Virus record (IMG/VR): IMGVR_UViG_3300049733_000175
Location: 1-40,005 of that record
Length of the DNA: 40,005 bases
Strand: one strand, 5' to 3'
Origin: a virus
Each line of letters starts with the position of its first letter. The stretch's first letter is position 1. The notes beneath the pieces were generated by a model. That model searched no databases. It was not told the DNA's origin and was given only the letters and a program-made list of their open reading frames with translations. This document shows positions 20,681-28,770 of this stretch, piece by piece. Both the position numbers and the translations under genes were made by a program.

Positions 20681-20760
20681 AGCAGGAAACATGCGACTAC
20701 AGCCGCGAAGGAGAAGCGCATGACGACTACACCGCGCCGGGCGAAGGAGACGACAGGTGA
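20677..20760 (+). CDS. Possible 27-aa mini-gene or relic of the tnpB tail
   Basis: ATG at 20677 overlaps the tnpB stop (ATGA), and the TGA at 20758-20760 is directly followed by the next GTG. The product starts MKQETCDYSREGEAHDD. MKQE-type endings are common at TnpB C-termini, so this may be the displaced tail of tnpB after a small frameshift. It may also be part of the guide-RNA region rather than a true gene. Confidence 0.35.
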   Translation: MKQETCDYSREGEAHDDYTAPGEGDDR

Positions 20761-21183
20761 GTGACAACCGAACCGGGCGCGGGTGGGTTGAGACGGAAAG
20801 CGAGGCGGATGATGGCGATTGAGAGTGCTGCATACTTGGACGTCTTATTCGACGGACCTCCAAGCCACGAAGCGGGCAGGTTCGTCGAATGCGAGTCGCC
20901 GGCCGGGACCGGCGTAAAAGCTGGCGAATGGATCGACCGCGGAGACGGATACTGGGCGCTTCGCATTGACATTGCCGCCATCCGAGCCGAAGCGCGACGG
21001 GCTGCGATCGAGGAGTGCGCGAAGCTGTGCGAGGACGAATGGCGCGTGTCGACCGTGCTGGCTGAAGACGTAGTTCGAACCGACCCCAAAGCAGATCCGT
21101 CGATGCTGCACGCCCATGCCGCCGGCATCACCACGATCTGGCACAAGATAAGCGCCCTCCTTACCTCCGAGGCCGCCAAGTGA
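20761..21183 (+). CDS. Hypothetical protein (140 aa)
   Basis: GTG at 20761 immediately follows a stop and has AAGGAG upstream; ATG 20809 or 20812 would give a shorter form. The sequence has a beta-rich first half (AGRFVECESPAGTGVKAGEW) and a charged helix (IRAEARRAAIEECAKLCEDE). This layout is common in phage proteins of unknown role that end in a helical tail. No domain assigned. Confidence 0.65.
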   Translation: MTTEPGAGGLRRKARRMMAIESAAYLDVLFDGPPSHEAGRFVECESPAGTGVKAGEWIDRGDGYWALRIDIAAIRAEARRAAIEECAKLCEDEWRVSTVLAEDVVRTDPKADPSMLHAHAAGITTIWHKISALLTSEAAK

Positions 21184-21287
21184 CCGCGAATAAACCCGAC
21201 CACGGCAAGTTGATCAAACAATGGCGAGCCGCTGCGGAAGCCGCGAGGCGGAGGGAGAAATGGCGGAGGCGATGCACGTGCAACTGA
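21180..21287 (+). CDS. Possible small basic protein (35 aa)
   Basis: GTG at 21180 overlaps the previous stop (GTGA). The 35-residue product is very basic (GKLIKQWRAAAEAARRREKW, then RRRCTCN) and overlaps the start of the next gene by 28 bases. It fits the junction style of this genome, but its length makes it uncertain. Confidence 0.4.
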   Translation: MTANKPDHGKLIKQWRAAAEAARRREKWRRRCTCN

Positions 21288-21805
21288 CGAAGCAAGCGGT
21301 CATGCACGATCTCGGATCGCTGCCGAGAGCGCATTACGACCAAGCACGCGGGCGGCTAGAAGTCTTTGCTGAGGCCATCAGGGCCGACGAGAGACGGAAG
21401 CAGCAAGCGTACTGCGACTCGCTCCGCGAACGAGCCGACAACTATCAATCCGACTACGAGGCTCTGCAGGTACGCTACGGCTCCAGTTTGAAGCTTGGCG
21501 CAGAACTCAAAGGAAACTGCGACACGTATCGCACCAAGCTCGAAGCCGCCGAGCGCGAACGGGACAACTGGAAACGCCGCTACACCGAAAACGCCGGCAG
21601 CTATGTCGCGATGCAGTGCGAACTAGACGCTGCGAAGGCGAAGCTTGCGGCGGCGATGAAGGTGGTTGAGGCGGTACGGCACGCGCTCTCTATTCGGGAC
21701 TCAAAGCGGCTTTTGCCAGTGCAGGCAGCCCTCCGCGCGTTCGACGCTACGGCTTCCGCCCCGGAGTCGTTGGGAGCTCCGAAGCGGGGAAGCTCTCGGG
21801 AGTAA
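21260..21805 (+). CDS. Coiled-coil hypothetical protein (181 aa)
   Basis: ATG at 21260 is chosen because GGAGGGAGAA lies directly upstream. The protein is largely coiled coil: residues about 40-130 are rich in Glu/Arg/Lys (EAIRADERRKQQAYCDSLRE; TKLEAAERERDNWKRRYTEN). It ends in an Ala/Ser-rich tail. It is last in the plus operon, and its end overlaps the convergent late operon by 59 bases with no visible terminator. Function unknown. Confidence 0.75.
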   Translation: MAEAMHVQLTKQAVMHDLGSLPRAHYDQARGRLEVFAEAIRADERRKQQAYCDSLRERADNYQSDYEALQVRYGSSLKLGAELKGNCDTYRTKLEAAERERDNWKRRYTENAGSYVAMQCELDAAKAKLAAAMKVVEAVRHALSIRDSKRLLPVQAALRAFDATASAPESLGAPKRGSSRE

Positions 21806-21962
21806 TCCTCCGCGCCTGGCAATGGAGCTTCTTCCGCATGAGCCGTTCGGCTTCCTCGTTGGAGCCGGGGGCGTCGGAGTCGAGTAGCGCTCGGATTACC
21901 GAAGTGTCGGGCTCGTCCAGCCAGTCGGCAAGAGCTTCTTCCTCCGACTGGACCGGGATCAT
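21747..21962 (-). CDS. Small acidic hypothetical protein at the end of the late operon (71 aa)
   Basis: ATG at 21962 overlaps the stop of the holin-like gene (ATGA); the longer 139-residue reading runs through that gene in another frame and was rejected. An acidic first half (SEEEALADWLDEPDTSVIRA, LLDSDAP) precedes a basic stretch (RLMRKKLHCQARRI). Its place at the end of the lysis genes suggests a lysis accessory role; no family recognised. Confidence 0.65.
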   Translation of the reverse strand: MIPVQSEEEALADWLDEPDTSVIRALLDSDAPGSNEEAERLMRKKLHCQARRITPESFPASELPTTPGRKP

Positions 21963-22180
21963 TTGCGTAGCTCCTGGATCTGGTCCAGCAGGCGTTCCAC
22001 TTTCTCGTACACGGCCAGCATCGCGTTGGTGTTCGCTTTCGCTTCCGTGACCCGGAGCTCCTGGAGAGTGTTGTACAGGGCGCTCAGTTTCCGGTGCTCG
22101 TTCACCATATACACCAGGGCCGCGGACACGAGGCCGGTCGGTCCCACCTGACTTACGAATTGCCATGTGTTCGCGTCCAC
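21959..22180 (-). CDS. Putative holin or lysis membrane protein
   Basis: This 73-residue protein has one N-terminal hydrophobic segment (FVSQVGPTGLVSAALVYMVN, residues 8-27), which should span the inner membrane. A charged coiled-coil tail follows (EHRKLSALYNTLQELRVTEA). The layout fits a small holin-like or inner-spanin-like protein. It lies next to the lysozyme, which supports a lysis role. It shares a base with the upstream stop. Confidence 0.6.
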   Translation of the reverse strand: MDANTWQFVSQVGPTGLVSAALVYMVNEHRKLSALYNTLQELRVTEAKANTNAMLAVYEKVERLLDQIQELRK

Positions 22181-22356
22181 TACTCCGCGCCCGGCTCCGT
22201 CGAGTATCGCTGTTCCAGCGTATGCGTCAGTCGATCGATCTCGTCCTTCACGCCGAGCGCCTTACCCAATATGCGCATTGCTTGGAGTAAAAGACTGATG
22301 TCACGGCTGATTTCGTCAAGCTTCTGATCCATGTCTAGTTCTGGGAGTTGGTGCAT
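22180..22356 (-). CDS. Small helical hypothetical protein in lysis region (58 aa)
   Basis: ATG at 22356 shares a base with the lysozyme stop (TAATG). The soluble, acidic helical protein (DMDQKLDEISRDISLLLQAM) could form a coiled coil with the holin-like tail encoded next. No family recognised. Confidence 0.65.
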   Translation of the reverse strand: MHQLPELDMDQKLDEISRDISLLLQAMRILGKALGVKDEIDRLTHTLEQRYSTEPGAE

Positions 22357-22853
22357 TATGACTCCTCTGGCTCGAGTTGGCGCAAGATGCGGTTGTAGAG
22401 CCATACGCGATTACCAGCACCCTTCCATGAGCAGCTCTTACCGGTGGCGTACATGGCAAACATACCGGCAACAGTGCCGCATCGAGCTCGAGCCCAGGTC
22501 AGCACGCGAGCAGCAACGAGGGCCGCGCGCTTCGTGCCTTCGATGTGGCCCAGCGTTTTCCACTCGGCGTATGGAACGAGCCGCCAAGTGTGGAGCGACC
22601 AGAGGCTGATGGCCCACCCCTTCGTATCCTTCCGTGGCCCTTTCTCATGCACCTTTCGCGAGAGCCTGGTCTCATCCCATGCCGTTGCCAACAGAGCCGA
22701 TGCGAGCTCGGGGACGCCGTCGGAGGCGTCGTCGATGGCTACCGCAAGCTCGGCCAGCCGGTACTGCCGCGCGTCCGGTGGCTCGTTCTCACCGTACGGC
22801 GGAGGGAGAGCCATGGCGGCGTAGAAGATGGCCGATACGAGGTTGGTGCTCAC
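22356..22853 (-). CDS. Endolysin, lysozyme/transglycosylase-like
   Basis: This 165-residue protein has a lysozyme-like fold pattern. Catalytic Glu E61 lies in LLATAWDETRLSRK, where goose-type lysozymes and transglycosylases have their E-S/T. GWAISLWSLHTW follows as the substrate-groove segment. Further down are VAARVLTWARARCGTVAGMF, MYATGKSC and NRVWLYNRIL, as in muramidase C-terminal halves. There is no signal peptide, so it would need the holin. Its start overlaps the upstream NlpC/CHAP-like gene by ATGA. Confidence 0.7.
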   Translation of the reverse strand: MSTNLVSAIFYAAMALPPPYGENEPPDARQYRLAELAVAIDDASDGVPELASALLATAWDETRLSRKVHEKGPRKDTKGWAISLWSLHTWRLVPYAEWKTLGHIEGTKRAALVAARVLTWARARCGTVAGMFAMYATGKSCSWKGAGNRVWLYNRILRQLEPEES

Positions 22854-23473
22854 GAATTGGCCCGCTCCAGGCCGAGACGCTCAGGCGTCCAGAATCCGAT
22901 GGCGATGCGGCCCATCGAGTCCTTGGCTAGTACATCCTTGGGCTTGGCGCTGAGTCTGCAAACGGTGCCGTTTGTTGCCTTGGCATCGGCGACGGAAAGC
23001 TTCGATGCTTCCTCTGGAGTTAGCGATCCGCCACCTTCAGCCGTGAGCCACTTTCCCGGCTCCATTTCCCGCACCAGGATCTGAACGTGGCCCAGGTTTG
23101 TGGTCGCGCGGTTGTAGTCCCGATAGATGATTGCGCCCGGGACGAGCGGAGAGTTTTCGGTGAAACACCAACTCGGTGCGCTCATGCTCAGACCTTCGAG
23201 CCAGCCGCCGAAGATGCCCTGACCCGGCTTGCCCTTGCGTGTTGCGCGGCGCCCGCTCCAATGCAGCACAGCGCGCGCGAAGATGGCGCAGGATGTTCGC
23301 ACGGCGGACAGGTCCTGATCGTATCCGCACGCGATGAACTCCTTGTAGAAGTCGTGGCGGAGAGCAAATCCCATCGTGCCGGGGGTCAGCGCGAGCTCAC
23401 AGCACCGGGCGATGCGCAACCCATCCGGCTCGGCGTCGTTCCACAGAAAGGGGAATTCTTCGGCGAAGGTCAT
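22850..23473 (-). CDS. CHAP/NlpC-P60-like cysteine peptidase, probable second lytic enzyme
   Basis: This 207-residue protein has a candidate catalytic Cys in RTSCAIFARAVLHWSGR (C62) and His in LGHVQILVRE (H129). PGAIIYRDYN and TAEGGGS follow in positions typical of CHAP/NlpC-P60 domains. Such enzymes cut peptide cross-links in peptidoglycan. With the neighbouring lysozyme-like protein it would attack both glycan and peptide parts. It could instead be a virion-associated or prophage-modifying peptidase. Coupled to both neighbours by ATGA. Confidence 0.6.
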   Translation of the reverse strand: MTFAEEFPFLWNDAEPDGLRIARCCELALTPGTMGFALRHDFYKEFIACGYDQDLSAVRTSCAIFARAVLHWSGRRATRKGKPGQGIFGGWLEGLSMSAPSWCFTENSPLVPGAIIYRDYNRATTNLGHVQILVREMEPGKWLTAEGGGSLTPEEASKLSVADAKATNGTVCRLSAKPKDVLAKDSMGRIAIGFWTPERLGLERANS

Positions 23474-23640
23474 GGTAGCAAGTCCGGCACTTTCACACGC
23501 TGCGTGTCGCGCTTGCTGAGCTTCTCGCGAAGCGTCGCCGACACTTCTTCGAACAGCACAGCACGCTGGTCAGGCGGCACCAGATCCAGGTAGGACATGA
23601 TGATCGTCTTCAGGACTTCGCGTATGCGCTGCTCGATCAC
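23470..23640 (-). CDS. Small hypothetical protein (56 aa)
   Basis: GTG at 23640 overlaps the stop of the 61-residue gene (GTGA), and the stop overlaps the next ATG (ATGA). The product starts MIEQRIREVLKTIIMSYLDL and has a charged helical end (SATLREKLSKRDTQRVKV). The exact tiling supports it. Function unknown. Confidence 0.65.
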   Translation of the reverse strand: MIEQRIREVLKTIIMSYLDLVPPDQRAVLFEEVSATLREKLSKRDTQRVKVPDLLP

Positions 23641-23822
23641 CGCTTCCGCCTCGCATCCAGCATCGCTTGCGCATCAGCCCTCAAGGCCATGAGCTGCCCA
23701 TCTTGCAAGCGGCGCGAGGCTTCCTTCATGGCGATCGAGCGCTCGTCGTCGTCCTCTAGACGCGACTCGATGAACTTCAGAGCCAGAATGAATGCTTCGG
23801 CACCGACTTCTAACGGGCTCAT
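23637..23822 (-). CDS. Small helical hypothetical protein (61 aa)
   Basis: This 61-residue acidic/basic helical protein (SPLEVGAEAFILALKFIESR; RRLQDGQLMALRADAQAMLD) is the first minus-strand gene after the inserted HNH gene, 18 bases from the predicted HNH start. No family recognised. Confidence 0.7.
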   Translation of the reverse strand: MSPLEVGAEAFILALKFIESRLEDDDERSIAMKEASRRLQDGQLMALRADAQAMLDARRKR

Positions 23823-23839
23823 GTGCTACCTTTCACATA

Positions 23840-24490
23840 ATGTTGACACCGGGATGCATAGAGAAAGTCTGCCGAGCCTGCCTCACTGCCAAACCAGCTA
23901 CTAGCGAGTACTTCTACTTTTCGGCTCGCTCGCGAGACATGTGCCGGGCTGTCTGCCGCGCTTGCTGGTGGGATGACTGCAGAGGCCTGCTTCCGAAGCG
24001 CCCCAAGGTCAAGAGGGCGCCCTCGCCTAAGCCGCCCAGGCCGTCCGCCGCAGATAGGTTCTGGGCAAAGGTTGCGAAGACGGACACCTGTTGGCTGTGG
24101 ACTGGATGCCTCAACAGCACAGGCTATGGGTCGTTCAGGGCGCGGAAGGGACAGGTGGTCCTGGCACACAGATTCGCGTGGACGCTTACACACGGTCCGA
24201 CCGAGCTTTGCGTGCTGCACCATTGTGACAACCCCCCGTGCGTGAATCCGCAACATCTGTTCGTTGGAACCCTCATGGATAACGCAAGGGACCGAGACGC
24301 GAAGGGGCGCGGAGGAGCATGCCGCGGCGAGGCAAACCCCAACGCGAAACTGACGGCCGGAACGGTGAGAGCGATTCGGGCGGCGTACGCAAGTGGCAGA
24401 ACTCAGGTCTCGGTTGCGGCTGAGTTTGGCATCCGCCAGACGGACGTTTCTAAACTGGTGCGCCGCGAGTCCTGGAAACACGTCGTCTAG
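23840..24490 (+). CDS. HNH homing endonuclease with N-terminal zinc finger, antisense in the late operon
   Basis: The preferred 216-residue form starts at ATG 23840; ATG 23792 would run into the opposing gene. N-terminal cysteines (CRACLTAK, DMCRAVCRAC, residues about 11-42) resemble a zinc finger. The HNH_3 core is CVLHHCDNPPCVNPQHLFVG with an upstream TCWLWTGCLN. A C-terminal helix-turn-helix follows (AKLTAGTVRAIRAAYASGRT, SVAAEFGIRQTDVSKLVRRE). It is the only plus-strand gene between 21.8 and 40 kb and interrupts the late operon, as expected of a free-standing homing endonuclease. It is related in layout, not closely in sequence, to the HNH at 8493-9005. Confidence 0.85.
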   Translation: MLTPGCIEKVCRACLTAKPATSEYFYFSARSRDMCRAVCRACWWDDCRGLLPKRPKVKRAPSPKPPRPSAADRFWAKVAKTDTCWLWTGCLNSTGYGSFRARKGQVVLAHRFAWTLTHGPTELCVLHHCDNPPCVNPQHLFVGTLMDNARDRDAKGRGGACRGEANPNAKLTAGTVRAIRAAYASGRTQVSVAAEFGIRQTDVSKLVRRESWKHVV

Positions 24491-24723
24491 TGACACATGC
24501 CCTCCATGGCCAGTTTGAAGTCCGCCTCTACTGCGCGGTAGCTTGCGCATTTCTCAATACGCTCCACCGAATCGCAAGCGCCGCTCTCGATGACGTCACG
24601 AGCTGCGCGACCGTATAGCTCACGGAGCGCATTCAATGACTGTTCGGTGCACGTCGGCTTTTGCGCGCCTGAGCACGCTGTAAGCACCAGAGCAAGACTA
24701 ACTGCCAGAGCATGTCTCATCAT
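24487..24723 (-). CDS. Small lipoprotein, spanin candidate
   Basis: This 78-residue protein has a clear lipoprotein signal (RHALAVSLALVLTACSGAQK, lipobox LTAC with Cys 17). The mature part is helical with four more cysteines (PTCTEQ, SGACDS, EKCASY, GMCH). It is encoded with the lysis genes and could be an outer-membrane spanin subunit, although spanins of the Rz1 type are usually Pro-rich. Start ATGATG overlaps the tailspike stop. Its end overlaps the convergent HNH gene by four bases. Confidence 0.7.
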   Translation of the reverse strand: MMRHALAVSLALVLTACSGAQKPTCTEQSLNALRELYGRAARDVIESGACDSVERIEKCASYRAVEADFKLAMEGMCH

Positions 24724-27317
24724 GTCACCTTTATCGACATATCCCAGTCGACCTCCCAGATAGCTCCCGAGTCGGACGTCTCACGGAATCTGAGGGTGTC
24801 TCCGGAGTTGTCGATCGTGGCGACCCATGCCGCTGCTCCCGCATCGGCCCTGTCAGTCCCTATTGTTTCTGTGGCGCCAATCTGTGTGGTCGTGCCCGAC
24901 TCGCGTTTAAAGCACGCACGACGGACACCAGTGAAGTTCACCGCTCCAGTGGCGTAGCGGGCCAGGAAGCGCGCTTCGACGATGCAGGTCCCGTTCCGGG
25001 GGAGCGTGATGGTCGCAATGTTCTGCGCGCTGCCACTTGTGGCGGCATGCTTCGCGTAGCCTGACAGGTCGCGGCCATAATTCTCACTGTTGCCGAACTC
25101 AACTGCTTCTCCGCCCGTCCCCGCAGTCAGCGTCAGACCCGGGATGACGTACGAGGCGGCATGCTCGCCGGAATTAATCATGGGCAGACCGACGGCGATG
25201 GAGCCTTCGGTGCCATCCGTCCCTGGGATGGCGTTGCAGTGAAGGAACATGCTCCGGGTAGCCGTGCCGTCATGATAGAAGGTCCACGATAGCCGCTGAG
25301 GCATGCTCGACGTCGTGAAGCGTCGCGCGATACCCTGACCCAGTGCTACGTTACGCTCGAACAGCAGGACGCCGGAGAAGTTCGCCAGGACGTAGACGCT
25401 AAACGTGTAGATGCCTGCCGGGACACCGGTCCCCCACTTGGTCGACCCGTCGTAATCCAGGCCGTAACCGATATTGGCCGTGCTCGCATTTGTATTGCTG
25501 GTGAATTGTCGGACCGCGTATCCACCCATCAGGATATCGGTCGGGGACCCGAAGCCGTTAGCAACCGTGCCCGAGCCATACGAGACATCGAAGGACAAGT
25601 TTGCGGGAGTCCCGTACCAGTAATTCACAGCCGCACGCGGCGTTTCTGGCGCGTTGGATGTCTGGCGATATTCGGTGAAATAGTGGGTTATATCTTCGCC
25701 GCTCGACGACGTCGGGTCGGTGCTGTGCACGAAGCGCAGCCCGACCGGCAGGTCGATATCCAGACGGAGGCCGACCGGGTTCTGCGCAAAGATACTGCTC
25801 AGCGGGACCGAGTCGCTATCGATCCATATCGTACAATCGCTATTCGCGAACGGGGCCCAGTTCCGGTCAGTGGTGCCGAATGGGAGGATCCGCTGGAGGG
25901 AGACGAAGGCCGGGAACGAGTCATAAACCTCAATTAGGTGCTTCCCATCGGTCGATGCCAGCGCATCGCTGTCTGAGTCGATGGTAGCGGTCAGTTCCGG
26001 AAACTCGGAGATGCCTGCGGCGGAGATGCCGGCATAAGTCATCCCTTCCGAACGCAGCCGCCAGACCGGTTTTGCACCCTCTCCACCTACGCGCACGTTG
26101 CGGGTTGTGATATGCCCTGCCCCTTCGAACCACGGGGCGGCGCTGGAGTTCGCCGGTGCACCGTCCAGCGAATAGAACATGTTGTTACAACCACCGATAT
26201 GGACGACCCACCCCATAGGTTGGGCGTCGTCCCAGAGTACCGGGTAGCGGACATGGTCGATCACGATGTAGCCGTCATGGACGCTCATCATGTCGAAGCC
26301 ACCCCAGAACATAGTCTGGCCGTAGAAGCTGAAATTGCTGATCTCTAGATGCCCAATGGCACTCCGCCGCGAGCTCGGCGGACCGGTGTTGCTCATGTCC
26401 TGCCAGATGCTCGGACCGTGCTGATACCAGAAGTAACAGCCGTCGATCTTGCAGGAGCTGTCAACGTTCTGAGGGTGGCTGATGTAGCTGTCGCCGTATG
26501 CGGCAGCGCGACCGAAGAACTGGATCGCGTGCTTGCCGTATTTGAACTGGAAGCCGCGTATCTCGTTACTTGAAGCCGCGCAATTGATGATGATGTCATC
26601 GTCGCCTGCAGCCACGAGCGACGCGTGGTTGTCCGCAATCAGCTTGGAACCGCCTGTCATGTCCATGCATGCGCGGTTGCCGGTGCGGTGGACGAGGTAG
26701 GAGCCGCCCCCGCGCAGCCGGGCCTCAAACTGACTATAGGGGTAGAGCCCGGTGATCGTGCCGTGCTGCGCCTTCAGCCAGCGTTGCAAGTTGTCGGCGT
26801 TGTTGGTACCCCAACGACAAGGCTTTGCCGTCTGATTGGATGTGGCAGCGGTGTCGAGTGTGACGGAGCTCCCGGACACGCTGACGATGGTGCCGACCAG
26901 TGACTTGCCGCTCGCGCCGGCATAGTCGACGGCAAAGGTTTTACCTGCATCGGCGGATGTGAGAGAGCCGCTGACCATTGTGACGACAGCGCTGCTAGCC
27001 GTCGTGGTTGCAGTGCCTTCCAGGCAGTCACCGCGAGCTCCGAACCACTCGGCCTGGATGGGACCTGAATAGATGCGTTCCCAGCCGGCGCTACTGGACC
27101 CTACGCCGCCGGCATTGAATCTTGTCCCGCCGTTATCGGCCGCGGCAGTACTGCGCCACACAAACACGCCTCCGGCGTTTGCGTCCGAGACGACTGCGTC
27201 CGGGATCGTAGTGCCACCCGTAAGAGCACGCAGCGCGGTCAGATCCACGACTACCGGGACATCCGTCGGTACCGCGATCGATACCGGTTGCGTGCGTATG
27301 CGGGCTGAAAGCGGCAT
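24720..27317 (-). CDS. Tailspike / receptor-binding protein
   Basis: This 865-residue protein is the likely adsorption spike. The N-terminus (VSIAVPTDVPVVVDLTALRA) would attach to the virion. GPIQAEWFGARGD (about residue 84) is the pectate-lyase-type start of beta-helix spikes. Residues about 170-450 repeat short strands (IRGFQFKYGKHAIQFFG; GHLEISNFSFYGQ) as in right-handed beta helices, which often carry glycan-cleaving sites. The C-terminal part (about 580-865) is beta-sandwich-like and may bind glycans or trimerise. No catalytic residues can be named. It lies at the distal end of the tail genes. Confidence 0.8.
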   Translation of the reverse strand: MPLSARIRTQPVSIAVPTDVPVVVDLTALRALTGGTTIPDAVVSDANAGGVFVWRSTAAADNGGTRFNAGGVGSSSAGWERIYSGPIQAEWFGARGDCLEGTATTTASSAVVTMVSGSLTSADAGKTFAVDYAGASGKSLVGTIVSVSGSSVTLDTAATSNQTAKPCRWGTNNADNLQRWLKAQHGTITGLYPYSQFEARLRGGGSYLVHRTGNRACMDMTGGSKLIADNHASLVAAGDDDIIINCAASSNEIRGFQFKYGKHAIQFFGRAAAYGDSYISHPQNVDSSCKIDGCYFWYQHGPSIWQDMSNTGPPSSRRSAIGHLEISNFSFYGQTMFWGGFDMMSVHDGYIVIDHVRYPVLWDDAQPMGWVVHIGGCNNMFYSLDGAPANSSAAPWFEGAGHITTRNVRVGGEGAKPVWRLRSEGMTYAGISAAGISEFPELTATIDSDSDALASTDGKHLIEVYDSFPAFVSLQRILPFGTTDRNWAPFANSDCTIWIDSDSVPLSSIFAQNPVGLRLDIDLPVGLRFVHSTDPTSSSGEDITHYFTEYRQTSNAPETPRAAVNYWYGTPANLSFDVSYGSGTVANGFGSPTDILMGGYAVRQFTSNTNASTANIGYGLDYDGSTKWGTGVPAGIYTFSVYVLANFSGVLLFERNVALGQGIARRFTTSSMPQRLSWTFYHDGTATRSMFLHCNAIPGTDGTEGSIAVGLPMINSGEHAASYVIPGLTLTAGTGGEAVEFGNSENYGRDLSGYAKHAATSGSAQNIATITLPRNGTCIVEARFLARYATGAVNFTGVRRACFKRESGTTTQIGATETIGTDRADAGAAAWVATIDNSGDTLRFRETSDSGAIWEVDWDMSIKVT

Positions 27318-28042
27318 CAGGTGATCCCGAAGTTGCGCACTCCATACTGGCCGAGCGCCAAAAGCTCATCGTTCGTTAGCACGCGATCGTACTGGGCTAT
27401 TTCGTAGATGTAACCGAGCATGCTGGCGGAGACATCGGAGTTAACCCCGATATGATGCGTGCCTCCGCCGGGGGTTGCTCCCACTGTCCCCGTCTGCACC
27501 TGGGTCACAGTGCTGTCCTTATAGGTCGTAGCCACGTTGCCAGAGCTGATGGTCAAGACCCGCATGGTGCGGTTTGTGACCTGTGACGTTGAGGCACTAA
27601 TGCCGGAGGTGCGCGTGACGAACTCGGTTGTGGAGTTCTGCGTCCAGGTAAACTGGCCCGTCGTGCGCTGGATGCCAATCGTGCGCAGTGCGGCGTAATC
27701 GGTGTGTCGGCAGAACACGACCTGGGTAGTCGCCGCTGTGTTAAGCGCCGCCGTAAACCCAAGGGCCAGCCAGTGCGCGCCTGTGTCATAGAACAGGGCC
27801 GGCGTGGAGCCGTCGGTCGTGTACGTGGGCCGGTTTGCGTCCGTCCCTTGAGTGAAGGCGTAAGCAGCTCCGCTCTGATCGGTCCATGTGGTGACTTTGT
27901 CCGCGGCCAGCGTCACAGAACCCGCCACACGCGCGGGCAGCCAGAGCAGCAACCCTGAGAGCTGGATCTCATTGGGGATAGTAGGCTGCGCATGCGCCAC
28001 AATCCCCGCCGGGATGCCTTCGATGGGACGTCGGGAGATCAT
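27317..28042 (-). CDS. LamG / concanavalin A-like lectin-domain virion protein
   Basis: This 241-residue protein is mainly a LamG/concanavalin-like domain. LSGLLLWLPARVAGSVTLAA, VTTWTDQSGAAYAFTQ and PALFYDTG mark the first sheet. LGYIYEIAQYDRVLTNDELL near the end is the typical closing motif. Such domains bind carbohydrate or decorate virions. It precedes the tailspike gene and overlaps it by one base, so it probably helps adsorption. Confidence 0.8.
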   Translation of the reverse strand: MISRRPIEGIPAGIVAHAQPTIPNEIQLSGLLLWLPARVAGSVTLAADKVTTWTDQSGAAYAFTQGTDANRPTYTTDGSTPALFYDTGAHWLALGFTAALNTAATTQVVFCRHTDYAALRTIGIQRTTGQFTWTQNSTTEFVTRTSGISASTSQVTNRTMRVLTISSGNVATTYKDSTVTQVQTGTVGATPGGGTHHIGVNSDVSASMLGYIYEIAQYDRVLTNDELLALGQYGVRNFGIT

Positions 28043-28353
28043 TGGTACCTGCCTCGGAAGTATACAGGCGGAGGGCGCAGCTCCCCACCAGGAACGGTTA
28101 AAACCATCATGACGCGATATACCCCAACGCGATCCACGTCGGTCTCCGCCCAGTCGTGCTCGAGCAGGAGCTGGTCCGCGCTTGCGGCAGTGATACTGGC
28201 AGTCCAGGTTTCTTCCTCGAGGTCCGGCGAGCCTGGACGTGTAACCTCCAACGATACGGCGGAGACCGTAGTCAGATCCGGATCCACACCATCGCTCAGT
28301 ACCTCGAGCTCGAGGACTTCGGGCGCCTGGATCTTGAGGTAGAACTCTTCCAT
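28039..28353 (-). CDS. Beta-rich hypothetical virion protein (104 aa)
   Basis: This 104-residue protein is rich in strands (EEFYLKIQAPEVLELEVLSD; VYRVMMVLTVPGGELRPPPV) and has an acidic middle. It resembles small immunoglobulin-like virion accessory proteins, but no family is certain. ATG at 28353 shares a base with the upstream stop; its own stop overlaps the LamG gene start by ATGA. Confidence 0.7.
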   Translation of the reverse strand: MEEFYLKIQAPEVLELEVLSDGVDPDLTTVSAVSLEVTRPGSPDLEEETWTASITAASADQLLLEHDWAETDVDRVGVYRVMMVLTVPGGELRPPPVYFRGRYQ

Positions 28354-28766
28354 CAGGGAGGGCTCGTGACCTTCACCCAGAGCGTTCCCGACCCGGAGCC
28401 GTCATAGCAAAGGTAAACGTGTGACCCTGCGGCAGCGCGAGGCACCTTCTCTGGATCCACTTCCCCATCGCGGGTGGGCCACCCCATCTGTGGATCACGA
28501 TTGCCCGTCGCGGAGCCCGTCACTGAAGCGTCTGGTAGCTCTGCGCCGCTCGGGGCAGTGGTGTCCTCGCGAAAGAACCAGTAGACGTCAGCCCCGATCA
28601 TCTTGAGCGTGACGTGGCACCCTTGCCACTCATCGGGAATCTGTGCCGCGTTGGCCGTGGTAGATATCGTGATGGCAAGCACGCTCGAGTCATCGGAGCC
28701 GCTAGCGAACGGGGAGATGAGGTTGGCTGCCTGCATCTCGGGCGTGGTGGTAACTTGCGGTTGCAT
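28353..28766 (-). CDS. Hypothetical virion protein (137 aa)
   Basis: This 137-residue protein begins with a helical, acidic segment (ATTPEMQ-like region and LISPFASGSDD). A beta-rich part follows (IPDEWQGCHVTLKMIGADVY) with the end VYLCYDGSGSGTLWVKVTSP. Similar small proteins precede fibre genes in many phages. No specific function can be given. Confidence 0.7.
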   Translation of the reverse strand: MQPQVTTTPEMQAANLISPFASGSDDSSVLAITISTTANAAQIPDEWQGCHVTLKMIGADVYWFFREDTTAPSGAELPDASVTGSATGNRDPQMGWPTRDGEVDPEKVPRAAAGSHVYLCYDGSGSGTLWVKVTSPP

Positions 28767-28770
28767 GGTT

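Noticed and set aside
21747-22166. 139-residue minus-strand frame
   Set aside because: Its N-terminal 68 residues are Pro/Arg/Gly-rich and overlap the holin-like gene in another frame; the ATGA junction supports the short form.
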